Shown here one piece after another: positions 11,001-21,600 of a stretch of 64,000 nt of DNA. Below the pieces are notes generated by a model that had not been told where the DNA came from, searched no databases, and saw nothing but the letters and a program-made list of their open reading frames with translations. The DNA is from Reticulitermes speratus (lineage: Eukaryota > Arthropoda > Insecta > Blattodea > Rhinotermitidae): assembly GCA_021186555.1 (NCBI GenBank), contig JAJKFL010000026.1, forward strand, positions 1,860,001 to 1,924,000, in the 5' to 3' direction. Positions within the stretch are counted from its first letter, which is position 1. Each line of letters starts with the position of its first letter. The translations under genes and the position numbers were made by a program.

Positions 11001-14000
11001 GGGCTATAACTGGTTGAAGCAAGATACTTTGATGGCAGGTACCTCACCAACTTCAGTAAGAATCTGAAAACACATTATGTCTTCCAACACAGAGTACCAA
11101 CAACTGAAATGCAATAATAATGGTACTACGGTGATGAAACATGGTGTTTCCTGTTGTCTTATTTTATGTAGATCAATGGATGAAAAGTTTCAAATTTATT
11201 TTCCGTTCCCACAACCTTGCTTCTGTTTCTTGCCAGTGCTTTCCTCACTTCTTGACAGCTTCCTACACCTGGCTGAACCATCTTGTTCTGGGTCAACCCA
11301 TGGGTCTCCTTCCTTTAAATTTTAATTTTGATGCTCATCTCAGTATTTATGTCCCATCAATCCTTTCTACAAGCTCATCTCATTGTAACAGTTTATTTTC
11401 TAACTCTATTAACAAATTTCAATTTCAGCTTCTTCTCTAGAAACATCTTGAAAAATGTCACGCACATTTTATTTCTTTTTCTTGTTGTCTCAGTACTCCT
11501 CATAAATTTCATATGCATTACATGCATGGTGCTTCTGTTTCTCAGTGCATCCATGTTTCTGTGTTATGTGTTACTAATGGTTTAAAATACAATTTATAGA
11601 TTGTTATTTTGCACCAGATGTTTCTAATACGATCACAGAGCAAGTCACTTCCACTGATATGAAGTGCTGTCACTTCTAGGATGTGCTGCAAGAGGCTGTA
11701 CATGCAGGTTTTCAGAAATGTTTGAAACAAGTGTGCAATTCTGGCAGAAATGTGTGGCTACTATGTGACAATACTTTAATGGCAACTGCAGTCTCCTAAG
11801 TACCTCCAGATAAAAGACACGTTGTGTCCTAGAATTTTCAAAAGCACAACATACAATTTGCAAAGAACTGAACACATATATGGGAAAGGAAGATTTGCGT
11901 AATTTGGACTTACCTCCATGCAAGGCTCCAGTAATTCAGTATCTTGAATTCCTTCAGCAAAATCAAATATGGACAGTACGTTACTCGGACGGAGATTAGT
12001 TAGAAGATAACTGCGACACAAACGTGATAAATGGGGCAACATATATTTTTTTGATGCATAGAGGACTCCACCAGCTTCTTCAACTGATGACAGTTTTATG
12101 GAATCAGTATATATGTACCTGTAACATGACCACCATAAGTTTTTAAAGTGTATGGTTGCTATACAATGACAGCACAATTGCCAAAATAAGTCAGATCTCT
12201 AAGACGATAAATCTTCCGATCCTTCTAGCACCATTCAGTGTTTGGACTCTGTCCATCATCCAAAGTTTTAACAATACTGCACATGGTGTACTCTGTGATA
12301 TCCTTCACTTTCAAAATGACACACACTTTCAAGGTACATGCATGCAAGTATGTCATTGCACTTATGCCCATAAGATAGGTACAACCTTCTCACAAATGCT
12401 CAACAGCATTATGTACAGATTTCTTACAGTGAATTTCACCCAAACAGGCCAATAAATGTCGGAAGTATGGAGAGAAATTCATTTATGCCTGTGGGTAGAG
12501 AATAACTTTTACTGCAGTGATTTTAATGAAAATCACAATCACTTAATACATTTCTGTGTACCTCTACTCAAATCTGTACTCAAATCAGATGGAAAATGTA
12601 CAAAAAAGATGGAAAAACTTAATTTTCACCCAAAAGTATAGCATGGTATTCACTGCATGATTTTCACAAAACTCAAAATTGCAAAACACCATTATATGGA
12701 GATATCCAGTACCGAATTTCACCCAAATTAGTCAAGAAATATGGCAAGTACAGATAGAAATTAATTTATGCCCTTAAGTATGCCTGTCACTGAGCTGATT
12801 GTCATGAAACCCACGCCTGTTCAACAACGTTTTGTCAGCAACTAGTCCGCCGAACTTCACGAAAATCCAGTAAATGGCGTAGTTGCTGGTACTCGGCCAC
12901 AGACAGATGGACATGGTCTCCACATAAAGCATTCTCTTTGTTACTTCATAAAAAAGGCCCAAAGTATAAAAACATTAAACACAGTGTTTTGAAGACAGGC
13001 TTCGTGTGACCTGAAACTGGTGTAGGACTGAACACCTACAAAGCTGGTGGCGACAGTAAGTAAAGCTGTTCTTAATCCCTGTGCCCAACATGTGTTAGGC
13101 CATCCCTTTCTACGTGATGACAAGATACAGCCCCTCTCCAAAATGCTACATTTAATTTTCTGCATTTTTAAAACAGTGGACAAAGGACAGGGAACCCAAA
13201 GTAGGGAAGCTGGTACAATCAATAGCTACAGGTTGGACAGTCTGGGGTTCAAATCCCGGCAGTGGCAAAAGATTTTTCTCTTATCCAAAACATCCAGGCT
13301 GGCTCTTCAGCCAACCCTGCCTTGTACTGAATGGGTACCAGGCTTCTTCCCCGAGGGTAAAGCGGTCGGGGCATGAAGATAACCACCCACATCTATCTAC
13401 CGCTGAGATTAAGAATGAATGCAGCTATACCCCTATATTCCTTCATGGTGTGGCCAGAGAAAACTTTACCTTCACCTTTACAATGGGCAAGTCCACACAC
13501 TGCATGGTGTTACATGTGAGATACTATCATCAGAACCCCACAGATCCTTGTTACACATTACATATACCAGCAAATAATTCAGTGCAATGACAAATAAAGG
13601 CGTGATGTCAAAGATATACACAGAAATATATCACTCTTCTCTCTGTTTCTGTTTCCTGCAACATACTGAAACTATCACACAGAACAACAAATGGTATCAT
13701 GAAATATACGCTACACTGCTGCCACCACATACAGCAGCCATGATGCCCCTCTGTCTACTTTTACATTCCCCCTGGCCTGTGTAAGCTAGTCCAAAGTGGC
13801 AAAGGTTATTACTACCAACACTCCTATGAACAAAACGGTTAGCTAACTGGAGGGGGAATATAGGAGGCAGAATAACTCAAAGAGCTTGAGGGAGCTGATC
13901 CCTGGGACTTCTTTCTGATCCCTCAATATAATTGTTCAAGGTACCTTGAAAAATTGACAGTAGCTCAGCTGGTCAAAAACTCACTGCCTTTCAGGGAATG

Positions 14001-16405
14001 CAACATAAATTTAAAATACTACATATCCACATTATCATCATAACTTACTCCAGCAAGATTCTGAATACATCAGGCTCCAAGTCATCTACACTTATGCACT
14101 GCTTCTCAGCAAGAGGACCAAAACACATGGCTTCAAACACAGGACTGCAAGATGCCAGGATCAACTTATGGGCTTTGAATATCTACAAAATTAATATAAT
14201 AATGTTACATGAAATATAATTCTTTTTCACAACATCTAACCATTTCTGTTCATTCTGATTTACTATATTTACTAATTTTTGTATCTGCTCAGCACTACAT
14301 TTCATGTTATTTCACAACCTGATGCAATTCTGTTACACGCACAGACCCACCCATTGGTCTGCGCCAGCATAGGGTGTACAGTTAGCTTTCCAGGCGGTAA
14401 CAAGTAGCATGCCAGTTACAGATTTCAAAGCTATCAGTCTTGTACTAAACTTAAGATGCTATATTTATTTTTAACATTATTCATACCGAGATATAATTCA
14501 TTTTATAAGACCAACAACTTGCACATATAAATACACATACATTATATCGTCCACCCCTAGATATTTTGACAGTCAACTGCCATTTTCAAGGAGCCACACC
14601 AATATTTAAAACCTGGTGAATTGTGATGTAATTTGTAATGTTAAAGTACATATAATAATAATCATGGCTCAACAGCCCTATATGGGCTCGGGCCTCCTCT
14701 TTCCGAGGTTACTGGGTTGTGCGCATTCGTGGCAGTTGGTGACTGACCAACTGGCCGCGCTGTTGTTCTATCGATCCTGATGTGACCGCCAGAGCTATCT
14801 GGCAGGCAGTCAGGAGACTTGGGTGAGAAATTGGGGTTGAATTTTGCTTACGAAACATGTCTATGTTAAAGTTCATAGCATCATAATAAAATTGCAGCCT
14901 TTTTATAATATACAGGTATAAAAATACAAAAATATGTGGTGTTAATGATACAATTAATAAAAGATAAGGTAAAGTTCACCCTATAACAGGCCATGAAGAC
15001 CCAGAGGCAGAGCAGAGGTATACCTCTACTCTTTCTTTAACCTTGGCGCTAGATGGGGGTGGGTGGTCAATGCCACGCCCTGGCTGCTTTACCCCTGGGA
15101 ATGACCCGGTACCCATTGTACAGAAGGCTGGGTAGGCCCCAAGGCTGGTCTGGACGGGTGCTGAAAATCTTGACCCCACTGGGATTCGATCCCTGGACCG
15201 TCCAGCTCGTAGCGAGTACCTATACTAACTACGCTATCCCGGCCCATGATACAATTAATATTAACACAATATGTTATTTCACATTATATTCACCGTGCAT
15301 TTTGTCTTTAAGTAATAGCTTTATTTTTACCAACACATGCACTACAATTATGTCGTATTTTTTACACCCCTACATATGTTTCGACTATTTATTAGTCATC
15401 ATCAGGGGGATCAAAGTATATACTATTATAGTGGATGTATAGCCTGTGTTTATATACTTTGATCCCCCTGATGATGACTAATAAATAGTCAAAACATATG
15501 TAGGGTGTAAAAAATACGACAAATTGTAATGCATGTGTTGGTAAAAATAAAGCTATTACAATATGTTATATTTCATAGTTCCCCATTAGCATCTTTTCTA
15601 ATCCAAATTTTTAGCACATTTGCGATAACAAACATGTTGAGACGTGCTGCTGTCCAAGTCCCGTTCGTATGATGCACACATGTAGTACAATGGCATTCAT
15701 GTGGTATAAAATTCCAATTATTTGATGAATTGTTGTGCATAGTGTAATGGCATACAAACATCTGTTGCAAATTTACATATTCACAGGACAAGTGTCATAA
15801 CGGATCATATAAACAGAAATGTGTATGCCATTGAATATTGGCACAGCTCCCTGAAAATTGTGGTTGGCCGCCAAAATGTTTAGGAGTGGAATGATATCAT
15901 GTACATGTATTTGCATGTGCAAGTTGTTGGTCTTAAAAATAAATGAAGATGCTGTACTTCAAAAAGGAATTTGGAAAAGGAGAAAATCAAATTTTTTGCA
16001 CTAAGATTTATATGCATTACAATACGGTATTTCAATCTCGTGCCTACATGTAAATGTATGCATTACAATCGGACACAAGTTAGTATGAGGGGACGGATGT
16101 TTACATTTTTGATGGAGTTCACTGCGTGGTTACTACTTATACTTAAGCAATTTCATTCACCATTGGTACATGATAGTGCCTTTATTTAATGACATTTAAT
16201 CTTAAGTAAATGGAAAAACTAATCTTCTTTAAGCCAACTGATAGTAAGCCAAAAGTCTTACCACAAAATCAGTTCTTTCCCCCACTTGAAAAGTGCAGTC
16301 ACTCCACTGAGACGTCTTCAGAAGTGTCTGAATTCGGTCTCGCACGCATTCTTTCGATAACTGCCAATCTGCTTGCAGATTTTCGTTTGGCATGGCTACA
16401 GCCAT
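8036..16405 (-). CDS. BTB-BACK-PHR domain protein (BTBD3/6-like family)
   Basis: Four exons: 16405-16262, 14182-14049, 12118-11914 and 9085-8036. They join in phase to a 510-residue protein, the usual length for the BTBD1/2/3/6 family. Residues about 32-135 form a BTB/POZ domain ([53 protein letters not shown]). Residues about 137-265 are a BACK region ([19 protein letters not shown]). An acidic Ser-rich linker follows, then a PHR-like beta domain from about 347 to the end. Family members are Cul3 ubiquitin-ligase adaptors; that role is family knowledge. The start [10 protein letters not shown] is chosen because a TTTCAG acceptor-like site precedes it, suggesting a 5' UTR intron. Sequence is divergent from vertebrate BTBD6, so no symbol is given. 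The first intron (14183-16261) contains a hammerhead foldback, and the intron 9086-11913 holds a SINE, a MITE and a LINE relic. Confidence 0.9.
9211..9490 (+). mobile_element. fragment of pogo/Tigger-like repeat
   Basis: This segment begins near GTGAACCTTGATGTCCAAAA, and its later part (CATTAAGTGAGGTCAACTGC) matches the left halves of related repeats at 21776, 41607 and 47826. The CAGTAGA terminal repeat is not present here, so the copy is truncated. Confidence 0.55.
9515..9735 (+). mobile_element. Talua-like SINE (family A), 5'-truncated
   Basis: Starts within the box B region (TCGAATCCTGG) and continues through the family body (CCAGCCTCCTGTACAATGGG, CACCCACCCCCATCTGATGC). Ten further copies of family A were found in this window. 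Confidence 0.8.
10130..10303. mobile_element. pogo/Tigger-like MITE, 174 bp
   Basis: Ends are CAGTAGAACCTGG and CAGGGTTCTACTG, imperfect terminal inverted repeats, each flanked by TA (10128-10129 and 10304-10305). CAGTAGAACC ends with a TA duplication are typical of pogo/Tigger derivatives. The interior has short internal duplications of AATAAGCTTCCCTCTTAA. Confidence 0.8.
10480..10930 (-). mobile_element. non-LTR retrotransposon 3' fragment
   Basis: Minus-strand frames give [14 protein letters not shown], then the arginine-rich LRxxENRVLRxxFGPKREE-like stretch and [15 protein letters not shown], all from the C-terminal part of arthropod endonuclease-reverse-transcriptase LINEs. Frames are broken. 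Related pieces lie at 23290, 26150, 26690, 27285, 31700, 55565 and 56735. Confidence 0.7.
13197..13470 (+). mobile_element. Talua-like SINE (family A), near full length
   Basis: A tRNA-like head (GGTTCAAATCCCGGC is a good box B) is followed by the shared body (GAATGGGTACCAGGCTTCTT, CATCTATCTACCGCTGAGAT). It lies in an intron of the BTB gene. Confidence 0.82.
14975..15245 (-). mobile_element. Talua-like SINE (family A)
   Basis: Minus-strand copy whose tRNA-like head is at 15180-15245 (on the plus strand GGGATTCGATCCCTGGACC, then ACTAACTACGCTATCCCGGC). The body runs leftward to 14975. Confidence 0.85.
15364..15412 (-). ncRNA. hammerhead ribozyme-like motif, complete core
   Basis: On the minus strand the core reads CUGAUGA (15405-15399), U, stem II GACUA...UAGUC (15397-15383), GAAA (15382-15379), short palindrome CAUAUG, then UA at the predicted cleavage site. 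Stem I is CCCC (15409-15406) with GGGG (15370-15367). All invariant core positions of the type I consensus are present. The very short palindromic stem III is the form reported for Penelope-like elements, which may act as dimers. Activity is inferred, not shown. Confidence 0.75.
15462..15508 (+). ncRNA. hammerhead-like motif, decayed core
   Basis: Mirror copy of the motif at 15364-15412. CTGATGA (15468-15474) and the same stem II are kept, but the GAAA element reads AAAA after the stem II C. The catalytic G is therefore replaced by A and the copy is probably inactive. Confidence 0.6.
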
Positions 16406-16882
16406 CTGAAACCACAAATATCCAATCGCATATCACTGCCCAATAACTACAACGAACTTCAAACAAGCCTTCAATTACAAGACTACTACAACTACACGAA
16501 ATCAATTTTCGTCCCTTCAACAGCACTGGGCTGGGCTACGTTATGGAACTACATAAATCCCTCTTATTTATTTGCCTTTCATCAGGGAATTTCATAACTA
16601 ACGTGTTCCTGACTCTCCAAGATGCAAAATTCGTTTATAACAATGTATTACATAACACACAAGCCCCGACCTTGAACTCATAGACTTCACAGCCTTCCTA
16701 CACAACGCATGTTTACTCACTGCAATTCCGATCAGCAGATTTCAATGAAAGAAATTTCATGCGTATAGGGAAAATACGACAACATTCCTCTGCTATTGGC
16801 TTTCCTGTGAATTGTTTATTAATGGCGGACGAAGGCGGTGTATGAAAGTGTGTTTAGTTTAGTCTGGAATAAACACATGATA
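16406..16882. promoter_or_regulatory. shared upstream region of the BTB gene and ATPAF2
   Basis: The start codons of the two divergent genes are 477 bp apart with no repeat recognised between them, so both promoters and 5' UTRs must lie here or overlap the neighbour. No TATA box was identified with confidence. A TTTCAG next to the BTB start suggests a 5' UTR intron that uses part of this space. Confidence 0.5.
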
Positions 16883-18575
16883 ATGCTACGTATTTTTACA
16901 GCAGGTCTCCCTAGGTGGTTTTGGTGTAATAGAGCTACTATTAACTGTATTGTAAATAAATGTTACCCGTCGCCTGTATTTCTCATTCGTCATTATGCTG
17001 GTGAGAAAATGTAACCTTACATTTGATGCTAAAATTAATGTGTTTCGTGTTTATGATACGATTAAATTAGAGGCACATTAATATATTACAATAGTGACTT
17101 TCATCTGACCATGTGAGTTTTCCCTTCAAAACAAATAACTCTCCAGAATGTATTGTGACCAAGTATGCAACGCATCTTGGACTACGTTCCAAGGTGGTTT
17201 TTGATGAAATGTGGATACAGTTTACAGGTGAAATCTGGATGCTTACTTTGTTTAACCCCTCCCCGATAGAATTCTTCGCATTGCTGCTGACAGAATGGTA
17301 ATTGTCGTGAAGTGTCCTTTTTTTTTAAGTGATGGTGTGGAATTATAAGAACAAGTTTTAATTGTTCTTAAGACCTTCAAATCACCCGTCAGAAAGACAT
17401 TCAGTTTTATGTTTATGCTATCATTCCTCTGCTACTAATAGCAGCATTTGTGCATCGGTTTCGATAATGGCTGTTTCTTCGCGTGTTTGGACACTGCATT
17501 GCAATGTCACCATGTGAACTGAAACTTTTGGAATCATATACTAACCATAAAATTTTAGTCCTAAAAACCATCAGAAGAGTAAGGAATCCGGCAATGGGCG
17601 TTGGACTAGCCCATAAAAGCACATCAGTTAAAATGTTAGGTATAATGCTCTGGCATGCTGATTTAAAATTTTACTGTAGAAGTGCTATTATTATCAATCT
17701 TCACATGCTCCTGCCTTCAATGAAATGGATGTTAGGAAGTGAAAAGACAGCCCAAGGTGCACCAAATAATATGAGCTCTTATTCCGGGGAATATGGGCAG
17801 AGAAGTGGTCACTAAGTGGATACTGTGTTCTGCTGAGTCGACCCCAGGGCCATAGTGCGGCCGGAAGGATCAAGTCAATGGAAAATCTCAATGATCCCAT
17901 CGGGAATCGAACCCGCGACCTTCCGGCTTGTAGCGGTGTCTCAACCAATTGCACCACCATGTACCCCCCCCCCCCCGGCATTTACCTGGAATAATGGTAT
18001 GAAACGCTGAAGATTCTGCTCAGTGGAACGTAGCGTTTTAGGGATTTTCCTAATCTCCATTTCTACTGTCATTACTGATACGCACATCATATTTTTTGTG
18101 TTCAATTTTTTTGATTTAAGGCTTTTTAAAGTAAAATATATATCTCATTGGTAATTAGTCAAACTTTAAATGTACTGCAGGTTGTGCCTTAGAGGTCTGT
18201 GTTACCAGAAAGACTGAGGAACACTGTTGTAAACATGTACTCGATTTAAGGACAGAATTGTTGATGTTTTGCATCTGCACAACTCATTGGCTAGATGAGA
18301 ATTATTTATTCTTATCAGGCTACCCGTTAAAAAAGGTACAAAAATGGAAATTGGTTTTCAGCTACATGGATTAGTGTTATGTGATTGAGATCTCAATCTT
18401 ATATGATATACAGACATTAAGCCTTTATGTATCAACTGTAAAGATTCCACAACAAAAGATTTTCAACATTATTCCATTCAACACACCATAACCGAAGAGT
18501 TACTCTTTTGGGAAGCTTCACCTACATTTTAACCTTTAACCTATTTTAATACAGGAACTTCTAATACTACTACTA

Positions 18576-18625
<50 letters not shown>

Positions 18626-21600
18626 ATAATAATAATAATAAATATAATGCAAGATGGAGCTCTCAATTACATAATACTAATCCATGTAGCTGAAAATCAA
18701 TGAAAACCAATTTATATTTTTGTACATTTTTGAACAGCCTGAAGATAACCGTTTAGCTGTCAAAACATGTAGCCCGATATGAATAAATAATTACCATCTA
18801 GCCAGTAAGAGTTGTGTAGATGGAAATATCAACAATTTTCTCCTTCAACATAAACAAAACGGGACGCATAACATTAAAGATGTATTGTATTTATTTCAGC
18901 ACCAAAAAGATTTTATCGAAGAACAGGCATATTGCGCAGCAATGGCAAGTTTGAAATAACTCTTGATCAAAGGAAACTGAAATCGCCCAATGGCAGCCCA
19001 TTTATTATTGAAACTGAACCACTGGCTCTTGCTGTTGCAGCTGAATGGGATGCTCAGAAAGATAAAATTCAACGAAGTTCAATGCATTTGGTATGTCTCT
19101 GATCATACTGGACAATATTCAGTGTTATGATTGATAACAAAGCACAATATGTAATTGAAGGCTTCCGCCATGGTCATAATGTTGCTTAAAATCCTCTGGG
19201 TTGTTACCCGGCGTCGTTTTTTGGTGTATGACCAATGTTTTGGGATCACTTGTTTGTCCCATCTTCAGGGTCTTAGGAAAAAAAGGATGCCAGGAGGTAA
19301 GAAACCTGTTTCTTAGAGTTTGGCTCCCCTTCCTCCTGTATTGGAAATTTTTCCTCTGTGGCTACAGCCACCAACCATATATATATATATGCACACACAT
19401 ACATACCCCCACCACTGTTTACCCATTGTCCCACTCCCTGTCAGAACCTATCATAACACACCACACCTCCCCCTTCTTCCCGATTGGCTCGTCCATTCAG
19501 TACTACCCATTGGACCCTACTCCTATATAAACACATGTTTCTTACCTCCTGGCATCCTTTTTTCCTAAGACCCTGAAGATGGGATAAACAAGTGATCCCA
19601 AAACGTTGGTCATACACCAAAAAACGACGCCGGGTAACAACCCAGAAGATTTTAAGCAACAACAAAGCACAATACTAAACTGTAGATATGGAGATTAGGG
19701 ACTTCATAACACAGGATAATATAGTGAAGTCTTTTCAGGTGATGTGCCATGTAAAAATGGAGTTAGTGTCCATTTCAGAGCCTCTTTTTCCTCCATCATC
19801 AGCAGCTGATGTGATAGGTGGATGACCTGTTTATTGTATTTATACATGTTACTGACATCACAGTCCAATATCCCGCTGAAGTGTGGACGAGTCAGGGGAG
19901 CAGTGTACAGTGTTTGACAGTCAGACCCCACACCCAGACATGAGGATTCAGGTCTTGTAGCATGTGATGTTGTATCGTTGGGTAAGTCGTTCACTATGTT
20001 TTGAAGGATCATAATGCGTTCATCTTCAAGGGTCAAGCAGTTAAAGAAGATAGCCAACATGGGATAAGAGGAGATATATAGGTATGGTGTGAGTGGTTAG
20101 TGGTTGGCTGAAAAGGTTGGTGAGATGTGGCTCTGGAAAGGAAGTTGTTTGGTGAAGGGCTGATCACCAACTGGTAACCAACAGCTAATGGATTTAGACC
20201 AGGTGGAGTACCTAAGTATCACCTCCATTTTACCTGTGTTGGCTATCTTCTTGGACTGCATGACCCCTGAAAATGGCGCATTCGTTTAAAGAATGTCATG
20301 AATCACTTGCCCGACATGTCATATCCCTGAAGATTTACATTACTTGTACCATACATTTTTGATTATACGAATCTGATTCAGACAAATGTACACAGTTTCA
20401 TGATTATTCAACACAACATGTTTCGAACCTATACAAGGTTCATCTTCAGGGGCTTACTTGTTGAAATTACATCAGCTATACATCTGGTATTAAAGTTACA
20501 TAAATTATTACAATACCGTTAGATGTGTGTGGGTTTTGATTTCTGTATCAGTTATTTTGTGTTCACTACAGATGTGCTGGTGGCGTACTAAAAAGTTGTG
20601 TTGAATAAACATGAAACAGTGTACATTTGTCTGAATACGATTTGTATCCCTGAAGATGTTTGCACACCTGGACATCTTACTTAACCTGGGGCTATCTCAA
20701 ATGCTGAGAATCACGGCTTTCTCCTTCCCCTGTTGTACGGTTACCCTTTATGAAATGACTGAGTGAGAATGAACTCCACGTCACTGTCAAGTTGTCAGGG
20801 TGCAGTCAGATCTGTGTCCCACATGTAGCCTGCCATACTAGCACGTCACTGTCAAGTTGTCAGGGTGCAGTCAGATCTGTGTCCCACATGTAGCCTGCCA
20901 TACTAGCACGTCACTGTCAAGTTGTCAGGGTGCAGTCAGATCTGTGTCCCACATGTAGCCTGCCATACTAGCACGTCACTGTCAAGTTGTCAGGGTGCAG
21001 TCAGATCTGTGTCCCACATGTAGCCTGCCATACTAGCACGTCACTGTCAAGTTGTCAGGGTGCAGTCAGATCTGTGTCCCACATGTAGCCTGCCATACTA
21101 GCACGTCACTGTCAAGTTGTCAGGGTGCAGTCAGATCTGTGTCCCACATGTAGCCTGCCATACTAGCACATCACTGTCAAGTTGTCAGGATGCAGTCAGA
21201 TCTGTGTCCCACATGTAGCCTGCCATACTAGCACATCACTGTCAAGTTATCAGGATGCAGTCAGATCTGTGTCCCACATGTAGCCTGCCGTACTAGCACA
21301 TCACTGTCAAGTTGTCAGGATGCAGTCAGATCTGTGTCCCACATGTAGCCTGCCATACTAGCACGTCACTGTCAAGTTGTCAGGGTGCAGTCAGATCTGT
21401 GTCCCACATGTAGCCTGCCATACTAGCACATCACTGTCAAGTTGTCAGGATGCAGTCAGATCTGTGTCCCACATGTAGCCTGCCATACTAGCACATCACT
21501 GTCAAGTTGTCAGGATGCAGTCAGATCTGTGTCCCACATGTAGCCTGCCATACTAGCACATCACCAAACTAAGACTCCATTGCATTAGGTCAGCATGAAA

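Larger units (their letters stand above)
15311..15559. mobile_element. foldback element with two facing hammerhead motifs
   Basis: Arms of about 110 bp (15311-15421 and 15451-15559) are near-perfect inverse copies around a roughly 30-bp loop. Both arms start or end with the AGCTTTATTTTTACCAACAC block and contain a hammerhead-like core. The layout is inferred to be a non-autonomous Penelope-like retroelement derivative. Confidence 0.8.

Noticed and set aside
14640..14860. GC-richer block with a possible repeat (ATGGGCTCGGGCCTCCTCTT)
   Set aside because: It looks like a fragment of an interspersed repeat, and similar wording occurs near 35900, but no family or boundaries could be supported.
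16960..17000. ATG at 16960 as ATPAF2 start
   Set aside because: Its frame reaches the donor in phase 2, which does not join exon 2; the ATG at 16883 gives phase 1, fits exon 2 and encodes a better mitochondrial presequence.
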